From Myxococcaceae bacterium (GTDB lineage: Bacteria; Myxococcota; Myxococcia; Myxococcales; Myxococcaceae), in the NCBI GenBank assembly GCA_004173515.1, contig SECN01000032.1, positions 1 to 43,259 of the forward strand: a DNA stretch of 43,259 bases, read 5' to 3'. Under the pieces are notes generated by a model that saw nothing but the letters and a program-made list of their open reading frames with translations, did no database searches and had not been told where the DNA came from. Both the position numbers and the translations under genes were made by a program. Position 1 is the stretch's first letter. Every line of letters begins with the position of its first letter. Positions 1 through 7,001 of this stretch are shown one piece after another.

Positions 1-641
1 TGAAGCTGACGCGCATCAACAAGACGGGCGTCATCCTGAGCTACCTGCCCACGCTGGGTGTCACCGGCGCGTACCGCATCGCGAACGCGGCGGGCTTCAC
101 GGGCCAGAACGAGACGTGGGCCATCACCTTCGGCGCCAGTTGGACGCTGTTCGACGGCGGCCTGCGCGAGGCGAACCTCTCCGAGGCCTCGTCGCGCGTG
201 CGTGAAGCCACCGTGAGCCAGCAGCTCGCGCAGGCCCGCGTGAAGGAGGAGGTGCGTCGCTCCAAGCTGGACCTGGAGAACGCGCTCGCCAACCGCTCCA
301 AGGCCGAGGAGGCCCTGGGCCTTGCCCGCGAGTCCAACCGCCTCACCGACGTGAGCTTCCAGGCGGGCGTCGCCACGTACCTGGAGGTCGCGGACGCCAA
401 CACCTCGCTCACCAACGCCGAGGTCGGCTTCGTGTCCGAGCGTCTCCAGGCGTCCCTGGCCGCGCTGCGCCTGCTCAACTCGCTGGGCTCGTTCGAGTCC
501 GGTTCGGTGCGCAAGGACGCGGCGGCCCTGGGCTCCACGCCCGGCGTGTCGGCGCAGCCCGGACAGCCGCAGCCGCAGCCCGCGCAGCAGCAGCCGGCGC
601 AGCAGCCCGCGCCCGCGCAGCAGCCCGCGCCCCAGCCGTAA
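1..641 (+). CDS. TolC-family outer membrane efflux protein, C-terminal part
   Basis: The open frame runs in from the window edge (first full codon at base 3) and stops with TAA at 639-641, so only about 212 C-terminal residues are visible. It reads like the second half of an OEP/TolC protomer: a strand segment (SYLPTLGVTGAYRIANAAG), the family-typical W-x-L-F-D-G-G turn (about residues 49-55 of the visible part), then a long charged, Ala-rich helix (VREATVSQQLAQARVKEEV) and the second helical hairpin with TDVSFQAGVATYLEVADANT, matching the conserved G-x-x-x-x-L-x-V-x-D-A stretch. Such proteins form the trimeric outer membrane channel of RND, ABC or type I systems; the partners lie upstream of the window. 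The last 28 or so residues are an unusual Gln/Pro/Ala repeat, probably a periplasmic disordered tail. The family call is firm, the substrate unknown. Confidence 0.9.
   Translation, partial: KLTRINKTGVILSYLPTLGVTGAYRIANAAGFTGQNETWAITFGASWTLFDGGLREANLSEASSRVREATVSQQLAQARVKEEVRRSKLDLENALANRSKAEEALGLARESNRLTDVSFQAGVATYLEVADANTSLTNAEVGFVSERLQASLAALRLLNSLGSFESGSVRKDAAALGSTPGVSAQPGQPQPQPAQQQPAQQPAPAQQPAPQP
547..638 (+). repeat. Gln/Pro/Ala-coding low-complexity tract
   Basis: The end of the TolC-family gene is a degenerate repeat of cag/ccg/gcg codons giving QPQPQP, QQQPAQQPAP and QQPAPQP. It is a simple-sequence tract that can vary in length by slippage; it adds a flexible C-terminal tail and does not touch the channel core. 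Confidence 0.7.
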
Positions 642-782
642 CGGGGTGTGAAGGGCATTCCCGGCGCCCATCCTGGGGCGCCGGGTCCCCTGCCCTCCCG
701 GGAGAGAAGCAGGTCCCGCGTTGTGGTGGCCCGGCGTCAGCCCCACCCTCCAGACAGGACCCGCTCTCACGAGGAGGGAATC

Positions 783-995
783 ATGGCGGACGCATCCTGG
801 GGCAACTGCAAGAGCTGTCGCTTCTTCGCCGGCAACAGCGACGAGCCAAGCGACAACGACGTCCAGAGCTGCAACCAGCCCGCGCTCAAGGAGTTCGCGC
901 TCCTGGTCTCGGCCGACAGCGGCTGCAATGCATACGAGGCACAGGTCGGCGAGACGGTGCCCATCGGCGAGGAGTCCTCGCCCGCCATGCACTGA
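783..995 (+). CDS. small four-cysteine protein, possible metal binder
   Basis: Encodes 70 residues starting MADASWGNC, with a good Shine-Dalgarno (gaggaggg) just before the ATG at 783. That ATG is preferred over a further upstream start because the upstream extension is Arg/Pro-rich with no protein character. The four cysteines are C9, C12, C30 and C48, in the pattern C-x2-C-R-F-F ... C ... S-G-C-N-x-Y-E, with acidic stretches between. This looks like a one-knuckle zinc or Fe-S ligand set in a compact cytoplasmic protein, but I cannot assign a family. It stands alone between the TolC gene and a convergent Rieske gene, with a hairpin just after its stop. Confidence 0.7.
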   Translation: MADASWGNCKSCRFFAGNSDEPSDNDVQSCNQPALKEFALLVSADSGCNAYEAQVGETVPIGEESSPAMH

Positions 996-1010
996 AAGCC
1001 GTGTGCCGCC

Positions 1011-1038
1011 CCCCTCGCGACGCCGCGTCGCGAAGGGG
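1011..1038. terminator. hairpin between convergent genes
   Basis: An 11-bp stem (cccctcgcgac paired with gtcgcgaagggg, one bulged A) with a 5-base loop lies between the stop codons of the four-Cys gene (plus) and the Rieske gene (minus). No clear T tract follows on either side, so it may act with Rho or as a bidirectional block. Confidence 0.5.
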
Positions 1039-1049
1039 TGCCCCGGAGT

Positions 1050-2090
1050 TCAGGTGCCCGTGGCTTCGTGGATGACCCGGGGCACGGCCTCCGGCTCGTG
1101 CGCGTAGTAGATGCGCTCCATGAGCTTGCGCTGGTGCACCAGGGGCTTGTCGTACTTGTCCAGCCGCATGCCCTTGTGGCTGTAGGGCGTGTCCGCGACG
1201 GTGGGGATGAAGCGCGCGTCGTCGCGCACCTCCCACCAGGTGAGGCCCAGCGCGGCCTTCGCCGCCACCGGCAGCAGGGGCTTCAAGAGCGGCATCGACG
1301 TGCGCAGGAAGGAGAAGACGTGCAGGCGCGTGGTGCGCGCCGTCTCCGGCACGAAGAAGATGTGCGCCTGCGTGATGAAGGGACGGGGCATCCCTTCCGC
1401 GGACTTCCAGTGGATGGTGTAGATGCTGCGCACCGGGTCGAAGCGCGTCACCCAGTCGTTGTGGAAGTAGTCGCCGTCGCGCACCAGCAGCAGCTTCATG
1501 ATGGGCGCGGGCCGCTGCGGGGCGCGGTAGTGCACCTCCGTGTGGTCCGCGTGGTTGTGCGCCTCGAACTCCACCGCCCCGGTCTGCGCGCCGCTCCACC
1601 CCAGCCGCGTGTGGACATAGGGCGTGTGTTCGTCCTCGCTGAAGTTGTCGAGCGTCACGTGCAGCGGCGCCTCGAACAGCGTGGAGAAGGTCCCTCCGAA
1701 GATGTAGTCGTCCCCCGACAGCTCCGGCATCGCGGACAGGGGCGTGCCCGCGTGCGCGAGCCACAGGTAGCCGTGGCGCTCCACCACCTGGAAGCTGCGC
1801 GCCTCGCAGTGCCGCAGCTCCGGCTGGCTGGGATTGGTGCCGTGGCCGCGCGAGTCGAATCTCCAGCCATGGTACGGGCACTGGAGCTGGCCCTCCTTCG
1901 TCACGGTCCCCTTCGACAGCGGCGCGAAGCGGTGGGGACACGCATCGGACAGGGCCGCGGCACGGCCGGACGCATCCCGGAAGAGCGCATAGGCGTGGCC
2001 CGCGAGCTCCACGCGCACGGGAGCCTGGCGGAGCTGACGGGAGGGGAGCACCGGATGGAAGTGCCGGACGACGTCGGGGGTAGGCTCCAT
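1050..2090 (-). CDS. Rieske [2Fe-2S] aromatic-ring-oxygenase-like protein
   Basis: 346 residues from the ATG at 2090 (MEPTPDVVRHFHPVL). The N-terminal Rieske domain has the cluster ligands C51-P-H53 and C71-P-Y-H74-G-W. The second half looks like the alpha subunit of ring-hydroxylating oxygenases: N149-F-S-E-D153-E-H155-T-P-Y-V-H160 fits the N/D-x-x-x-x-x-H-x4-H mononuclear iron site with its bridging Asp. This predicts a cytoplasmic non-haem iron mono- or dioxygenase taking electrons from a reductase; no reductase, ferredoxin or beta subunit is nearby, so a single-component terminal oxygenase of the sterol/choline/vanillate-demethylase type is likely. Upstream frame extends to 2240 but is low-complexity Arg/Gly/Pro, so I rejected it. 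Divergent from the DUF547 gene with a gap of about 116 bases. The substrate is not readable from sequence. Confidence 0.88.
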   Translation of the reverse strand: MEPTPDVVRHFHPVLPSRQLRQAPVRVELAGHAYALFRDASGRAAALSDACPHRFAPLSKGTVTKEGQLQCPYHGWRFDSRGHGTNPSQPELRHCEARSFQVVERHGYLWLAHAGTPLSAMPELSGDDYIFGGTFSTLFEAPLHVTLDNFSEDEHTPYVHTRLGWSGAQTGAVEFEAHNHADHTEVHYRAPQRPAPIMKLLLVRDGDYFHNDWVTRFDPVRSIYTIHWKSAEGMPRPFITQAHIFFVPETARTTRLHVFSFLRTSMPLLKPLLPVAAKAALGLTWWEVRDDARFIPTVADTPYSHKGMRLDKYDKPLVHQRKLMERIYYAHEPEAVPRVIHEATGT

Positions 2091-2206
2091 GGAAACGTCA
2101 GTATAGCGGCCTAGTCGGCGCTGACCCCGGGTGGGTCCCCTGGGGGCCAGTCGGTGTCCGGAAGGGGTTGGGGGGAGGCCCTGGAGGGTGCATAGACTGC
2201 CGTGCC

Positions 2207-3118
2207 GTGAGCGCTCCCGTCCCCTCCCTCCGTCGTGCACGCGGGCCCGCCGTGGCGGTCGCCCTGGCCGTGCTGGGGGTGCTCGTCACCGGGGCGGTGC
2301 TGTATGTGCGAGGCGCACTCCCCGCGGCCGTGCCCGCGGCGGCCGGGCCCTTCACCTCCAACGACTACGCGCGCGCCCTGGACCACGTGCGCCCCAGCGG
2401 CGACCTGGACTTCGTGGGGCTGGGGCAGGACCGGGCGGCGCTGGAGCGCTTCGTCGCGTCGCTCGCGACGGTGTCGCCGCGCCTGAAGCCGGAGCTGTTC
2501 CCCACGCCCGAGGACGGGCTGGCGTACTGGATCAACGCGCACAACGCGCTGGTGCTGTCACAGCTCGTGGAGCGCCACCCGGACGGTGTTGGATCCGCGT
2601 GGTTCGGCCGCTTCTACTGGGGCCATGCGTGGCCGGTGGGCGGCGAGCGGCTGACGTTGTGGGCGCTGGAGCAGCGCATCCTGGGGGAGTACGGCGACCC
2701 GCGCGTGCACTTCGCCCTCTTCCGGGGGACGCGGGGTGGACCCGCGCTGGATGGCGCGCCCTACCAGCCGGAGTTCCTGGACGCGCAGCTCAACGACGCC
2801 AGCCGCCGCTTCATGGCCAGTCCGCGCCACGTGCGGCTGGAGGGGGACACCGTGCACCTGGCGCGCGTGTTCCAGACGCACAAGCAGGACTTCCTCGCCG
2901 CGCTGCCGGAAGGCCGGGGCGGCAACGTGCTCCAGTTCGTCTGGGCCTTCCTGCCGGACACCTGCGCGGAGCGCCCGGGCTGTGACACGCGCGGCGACCT
3001 GGACCGCGCCTGCGGGCCCAAGCTGGACAAGTGTCGCGTCGCCTTCATGCCCGAGGACCTGTCGCTGCCCGATGTCGCGGCGCCTCCGCCTCGCCAGGGT
3101 TTGACGTTCGGTGAATGA
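2207..3118 (+). CDS. DUF547 domain protein, membrane anchored
   Basis: About 303 residues from a GTG at 2207 (VSAPVPSLRRARG); a TTG at 2168 would add 13 residues but places extra residues ahead of a well-formed signal anchor. The N-terminus has an Arg-rich start and one hydrophobic segment (about residues 12-34), so the body is periplasmic or lipid-facing. The body has DUF547 features: F-T-S-N-D-Y-A-R-A-L, the hallmark Y-W-I-N-A-H-N-A-L, and F-A-L-F-R-G-T-R-G-G-P (family form H-x-A-L-x-C/R-x-x-x-G-x-P). DUF547 proteins are structurally cysteine-protease or transglutaminase-like in some descriptions, but their biochemical role is unclear. Its stop overlaps the start of the next gene by 8 bases (GTGAATGA), so the two are translationally coupled. 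Confidence 0.8.
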   Translation: MSAPVPSLRRARGPAVAVALAVLGVLVTGAVLYVRGALPAAVPAAAGPFTSNDYARALDHVRPSGDLDFVGLGQDRAALERFVASLATVSPRLKPELFPTPEDGLAYWINAHNALVLSQLVERHPDGVGSAWFGRFYWGHAWPVGGERLTLWALEQRILGEYGDPRVHFALFRGTRGGPALDGAPYQPEFLDAQLNDASRRFMASPRHVRLEGDTVHLARVFQTHKQDFLAALPEGRGGNVLQFVWAFLPDTCAERPGCDTRGDLDRACGPKLDKCRVAFMPEDLSLPDVAAPPPRQGLTFGE

Positions 3119-4808
3119 CAGTGGGACCTTGCGTCCCGCCATGTACGACACCGAGATCGACACCGCCCTGCAGCAGGCCGCCATCGTACTGAGGCGCTCG
3201 GTGGAGAGCGGGATCTTCCACCCCGACCCGGCCCCGCCACGGCCCTACATGCGCGCCGCGCTGCGCCTGCTGGTGGACCGCATCACCGGCTACCAATACG
3301 GCCCCTATTACGGCAGCAGCCTCCTGCCGTTGCTGCTGTCCTCGAACTTCCTCACCCAGGCGGCGGTGGACCTGTTCGGCCCCTGCATGTGCGCGCACCT
3401 GCTGGCGACCGTGGACGGAGACACGAGCGTGCTCGCGAACCTCCGCGCCTACCGGGCGAGCCGGACCGCCTGGAGCCTGGGCCGGGGCGTGGTGGGCCTG
3501 GTGAAGACGCTCACGGTCTCGCGCGCGGAGCGCGTCTGGCGGTTGATTGATCAGGTCGTGCAGGCGCACGTGACGTTCGGAGCGGACCTGCTCAGCCGGC
3601 TCGCTCGGGATGCCGACCTGTTGAGACAGGGGTTTGGCATCACGGGGACCTTGAGCGCCTTGAAGGTCACGGGAAGCGACCCGCACCGGGGCGGGCACCG
3701 CGTCGTCCTGCTGCGGTACTCGGACGGACGGGGCGTCGTCTACAAGCCGTCGGACCTCACCTTCCAGCTCATGCTCATGGGGGACCGTCGCTCCTACGAG
3801 CTGTCGCGCACGCACCACCCCGCACTGGCGCCCTACACCGAAAGCCTCTTCGCGGCGCTCGACCCGGAGCTCCCGGCGATCCGGATCATCGCCTTCCCGC
3901 ACAGCCGGGGCGAATACGGCTACATGCAGCGCATCGAGAAGCTCTCCGTGATTCCAGACGATGCCCAGGGGACCTACTACCGGAAGCTGGGCCGGCTCAT
4001 CGCGGTGGCGGCGCTGTTCGGCCTCACGGATCTCCACGAGGAGAACGTGATGGCCACGGCGGACGGTCCCTTCCTCATCGATGCCGAGATGAGCTTCTGC
4101 TACCACTCGGACCCGGCCACGAACCTGCTGACGCACTCCGCGCTGCACCGGGTGGTCCACATCACCCCGGAGGACTCCAGCAACCTGGGGGGCGTCTTCA
4201 CCGCGCGGTACGAGGACGACGCGTGGGAGATCTGCAAGCTGTCCGCTCCCTACGACAGGGACGAGATCAACGCGGGCTTCAAGGCCACGAACGAGGGAGG
4301 CGCGTGGGTCAGCGGGCGCACGTACCCGAACGTCCTCCTGCATGGCATCCGCGAGGAGGTGGACCGCATCGCCCTGCGCCTCGGGAACGTCCACCGGTGG
4401 ATCGCCCAGGCCTATGCGGTCAAGCCCGCCGCGCGGCTCCTGCTCAGCACGACCGTGATGTGCGGCTTCCACGTCGAGGGCGTGAGGAGCCTCCTCGAAG
4501 GAACCCTCCCGACGGATGCCCAGGCGCTCACCCTGTCCTTCAACGATTGGCTGACGTGGTACGGCGGCAAGCACAACGCGGTCCCCGCGGCCCTGGTCCA
4601 GCCCCATGATCGACAGTCGCTCCTCGATCCGACGCGGGTGCGAGGCGTCAGCTATGCGACCGCGTCCGCCGGGGGCGCATCGGCCGCGAACCTGGTGGAG
4701 GTCTGGAACGCGATGAACCGCCTGAGCACCCCCACGGGCGTCGCCCAGTTCAAGGCGCGGGTCAAGACGTCGCTGGAGCAGACGCTCAAGTGCGGTCCGC
4801 TCGCCTGA
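3111..4808 (+). CDS. stand-alone LanM-type dehydratase (DUF4135), no cyclase domain
   Basis: 565 residues from the GTG at 3111, which overlaps the DUF547 stop; an ATG at 3141 is an alternative. The protein matches the dehydratase half of class II lanthipeptide synthetases. Compared with the CylM residues I remember: K212 in V-V-Y-K-P-S-D-L (CylM K274); D307-L-H309-E-E-N312 (D347, H349, N352); D324-A-E326 (D364, E366), with the same 17-residue D-to-D spacing; and R442/T448 in R-L-L-L-S-T-T (R506/T512, same 6-residue spacing). So both the kinase-like phosphorylation site and the elimination site look intact. The usual C-terminal LanC cyclase (zinc Cys-Cys-His) is absent: the protein ends about 115 residues after the elimination motif. 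Expected activity is phosphorylation and elimination on Ser/Thr of some peptide or protein. No precursor peptide is visible nearby. Confidence 0.8.
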   Translation: MNDSGTLRPAMYDTEIDTALQQAAIVLRRSVESGIFHPDPAPPRPYMRAALRLLVDRITGYQYGPYYGSSLLPLLLSSNFLTQAAVDLFGPCMCAHLLATVDGDTSVLANLRAYRASRTAWSLGRGVVGLVKTLTVSRAERVWRLIDQVVQAHVTFGADLLSRLARDADLLRQGFGITGTLSALKVTGSDPHRGGHRVVLLRYSDGRGVVYKPSDLTFQLMLMGDRRSYELSRTHHPALAPYTESLFAALDPELPAIRIIAFPHSRGEYGYMQRIEKLSVIPDDAQGTYYRKLGRLIAVAALFGLTDLHEENVMATADGPFLIDAEMSFCYHSDPATNLLTHSALHRVVHITPEDSSNLGGVFTARYEDDAWEICKLSAPYDRDEINAGFKATNEGGAWVSGRTYPNVLLHGIREEVDRIALRLGNVHRWIAQAYAVKPAARLLLSTTVMCGFHVEGVRSLLEGTLPTDAQALTLSFNDWLTWYGGKHNAVPAALVQPHDRQSLLDPTRVRGVSYATASAGGASAANLVEVWNAMNRLSTPTGVAQFKARVKTSLEQTLKCGPLA

Positions 4809-4892
4809 CGCAGCGGCCGCGCGCGAGGCCCGGCACCTGTGCTTCCATCCGCCCGGGCCCCAGGTTCCGGGTCCCCCTGGGAGGCGCGGGAC

Positions 4893-5960
4893 ATGACGAC
4901 GGGAGCGGTGTGGCTGGCGACGTGGCTGGCGCTGGGGAGCGCGGGCATGCAGTGGGAACCGCAGGCGAGCGGCACGACGGTGCGGCTTCGCGGCGTCAGC
5001 GCGGTGGACGCGCGCGTGGCCTGGGCCAGCGGGGACAAGGGCACCTTCGTGCGCACCACGGACGGCGGGAAGACGTGGAAGGCGGCCACCGTGCCGGGCG
5101 CGGAGGAGCTCGACTTCCGCGACGTGGATGCCTTCAGCGAACGCACCGCGTATCTCCTGTCCATCGGCACGGGCGACAAGTCGCGCATCTACAAGACGAC
5201 GGATGGGGGCGCGACGTGGAAGCTCCAGTTCACCAACGCCGTGCCGGGCGCGTTCTTCGACGGCATGGCCTTCTGGGATGAGCAGCACGGCATCGCATTC
5301 AGCGACCCGGTGGACGGGCACTTCGTCGTCATCACCACGGAGGATGGCGGCGCGACGTGGAAGCCCGTGAGGAAGGAAGCCTTGCCTCCCGCGCTCCCGA
5401 GTGAAGCGGGCTTCGCCGCCAGCGGCACGAGCATCGCGGTGCAGGGCACATCCCGCGTCTGGTTCGGGATGGGGGGCTCGGCGGCGCGCGTGCTGTCTTC
5501 AGCGGACCGGGGCCAGCACTGGAACATCGCGACGACGCCGCTGGCCACGGGCGAAGGCGCGGGCGTGTTCTCGCTGTTGTTCTGGAGCCCGAAGGCGGGC
5601 ATCGCGGTGGGCGGCAACTACAAGAAGCCGGAGGAGACCGCGGGCACCGCGGCCGTCACGCTCGATGGAGGGAAGACCTGGAGCGTGCCTTCGGGGACTT
5701 CGCTGAGGGGCTACCGCTCCTGCGTGGCGCCGCTCCTGCACGCCCGGCGGCCGATGCTCGTGGCCGTGGGGCCCACGGGTTCGGACGTCTCGGTGAATGG
5801 AGGCAGGGATTGGGAGCCGCTGGACGCCACCGGCTTCCATGCCGTGTCCTCACCGCCGCGCAAGCAGGACACGGCCTATGCCGTGGGTGAAGACGGCCGC
5901 ATCGCCCGGCTGGTGCCCGTGGCCCCGGTGGAGCCGAAGCAGGCTCCGAAGAAGCCGTAG
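4893..5960 (+). CDS. YCF48/BNR-repeat secreted beta-propeller protein
   Basis: 355 residues from the ATG at 4893, preceded by gggaggcg; the start fits a signal peptide (MTTGAVWLATWLALGSAGMQ). The mature part is built of Asp-box repeats: T-T-D-G-G-K-T-W (around residue 55), T-T-D-G-G-A-T-W, T-E-D-G-G-A-T-W, S-S-A-D-R-G-Q-H-W, T-L-D-G-G-K-T-W and V-N-G-G-R-D-W, spaced 40-60 residues apart as in six- or seven-bladed YCF48/sialidase-like propellers. In cyanobacteria YCF48 assists photosystem II assembly; in heterotrophs such proteins are exported and their role is unknown. It follows the dehydratase gene by 84 bases in the same direction, so co-transcription is possible. It faces a convergent ROK kinase gene across a strong hairpin. 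Confidence 0.85.
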   Translation: MTTGAVWLATWLALGSAGMQWEPQASGTTVRLRGVSAVDARVAWASGDKGTFVRTTDGGKTWKAATVPGAEELDFRDVDAFSERTAYLLSIGTGDKSRIYKTTDGGATWKLQFTNAVPGAFFDGMAFWDEQHGIAFSDPVDGHFVVITTEDGGATWKPVRKEALPPALPSEAGFAASGTSIAVQGTSRVWFGMGGSAARVLSSADRGQHWNIATTPLATGEGAGVFSLLFWSPKAGIAVGGNYKKPEETAGTAAVTLDGGKTWSVPSGTSLRGYRSCVAPLLHARRPMLVAVGPTGSDVSVNGGRDWEPLDATGFHAVSSPPRKQDTAYAVGEDGRIARLVPVAPVEPKQAPKKP

Positions 5961-5977
5961 CGCGACAGGCCCTCACC

Positions 5978-6001
5978 GGCGCGGGGGATGGCCCCCGCGC
6001 C
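5978..6001. terminator. perfect GC hairpin between convergent genes
   Basis: A 10-bp uninterrupted stem (ggcgcggggg / cccccgcgcc) with loop atgg sits between the stops of the YCF48-like gene (plus) and the ROK kinase gene (minus). It can serve both directions; no T tract is present. Confidence 0.6.
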
Positions 6002-6010
6002 CGGGAGACC

Positions 6011-6946
6011 TCACGCGACCAGCAGCGCCGCGCCGATGATGCCGCTGTCGTCGCCCAGCTCCGCGTCGGCGATGAGCAGGCCCTCGCGCGACGTCTGCGA
6101 CGACCACATCTGCACGCCGTCCAGCACGCGCTGCCGGATGCCCGGGCAGTGCGTCAGCACGCCGCCGCCCAGCAGCAACCGCGCCGGGTTGAGCACCGTC
6201 ACCTGGTTGGCCACCGCGATGGCCAGGAAGCGGGCGGAGCGCTCGTGGATCTCCTTCGCCTCCACGTCGCCCATGTCCGCCGCCTTCTCCAGCGTCACCG
6301 GCGTGATGCTGTCCGGGTGGCTGGCCGCGATGAGCGACTCCAGGATGCGCGAGCGCCCCGACGCCAGCAGCTCCTTCGTCTGGGCGATGAGGTTGTGGCC
6401 ACCCACGTACGCCTCCAGGCAGCCGTGCTCGCCGCAGCCGCACAGCCGGCCGCCGGGCACCACCTTGATGTGGCCCAGCTCGCCGGCCACGCCGCCGCCG
6501 CCCTGCACCAGCCGCCCGTCCGCGATGATGGCGCTGCCCACGCCGGAGCCCACGAACACCACCAGCATGTCCTGCGCCCCACGCCCCGCGCCCGCGTGCA
6601 GCTCACCCCATGCCGCGGCGGACAGGTCGTTCACCACCTTCACGCCAAAGCCCAGCCGCGCCGAGAGCAGGGCGGCCAGCGGCACGTTGCGCCAGCCCAG
6701 GTTGGGCGCCACGGAGATGACGCCGGTGTCCTTGTGGATCTGCCCGGCCGCGCCCACGCCGCAGCCGTCCACCTTCACGCCGGCGCGCCGCACCGCTTCT
6801 TCCGCTGCCTGGGCGATGGTCTCCACCACGCCCGGTGGCTTGCGGTCGGTCACCGCCACCTTGGCGCTCGAAAGCATCTTGCCCGTCGCGTCCACCACCG
6901 CGGCCCGGGCGAACGTCCCGCCCAGGTCGATTCCCAGCGTCGGCAT
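6011..6946 (-). CDS. ROK-family sugar kinase, probable glucokinase
   Basis: 311 residues starting MPTLGIDLGGT, the ATP phosphate-1 motif of the actin-like fold. Other ROK marks: catalytic N106-D107 in V-V-N-D-L-S-A, E156-L-G-H159, and the zinc/ROK signature C169-G-C171-G-E-H-G-C176-L-E-A-Y, plus the G-S-G-V-G-S phosphate-2 loop. The length is normal for bacterial ROK glucokinases; there is no N-terminal HTH, so this is an enzyme and not a NagC-type repressor. It should phosphorylate glucose (or N-acetylmannosamine or fructose in related enzymes) in the cytoplasm. It is 55 bases downstream of the phosphomannomutase gene on the same strand, probably one operon: hexose to hexose-6-P to hexose-1-P. 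Confidence 0.9.
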   Translation of the reverse strand: MPTLGIDLGGTFARAAVVDATGKMLSSAKVAVTDRKPPGVVETIAQAAEEAVRRAGVKVDGCGVGAAGQIHKDTGVISVAPNLGWRNVPLAALLSARLGFGVKVVNDLSAAAWGELHAGAGRGAQDMLVVFVGSGVGSAIIADGRLVQGGGGVAGELGHIKVVPGGRLCGCGEHGCLEAYVGGHNLIAQTKELLASGRSRILESLIAASHPDSITPVTLEKAADMGDVEAKEIHERSARFLAIAVANQVTVLNPARLLLGGGVLTHCPGIRQRVLDGVQMWSSQTSREGLLIADAELGDDSGIIGAALLVA

Positions 6947-7001
6947 GGCCAGCTCCCTCCCTACAGTTGCGTGTGCGGTGCTTCGCGTGGAGCGCCGTGC
7001 T

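Noticed and set aside
3111..4808. Full lanthipeptide synthetase LanM
   Set aside because: No zinc-binding cyclase domain; the chain ends about 115 residues after the elimination motif, and there is no second frame downstream that continues it.
3045..5321. Minus-strand open frame of about 750 codons
   Set aside because: Antisense to the DUF4135 and YCF48-like genes, low complexity, no family features.
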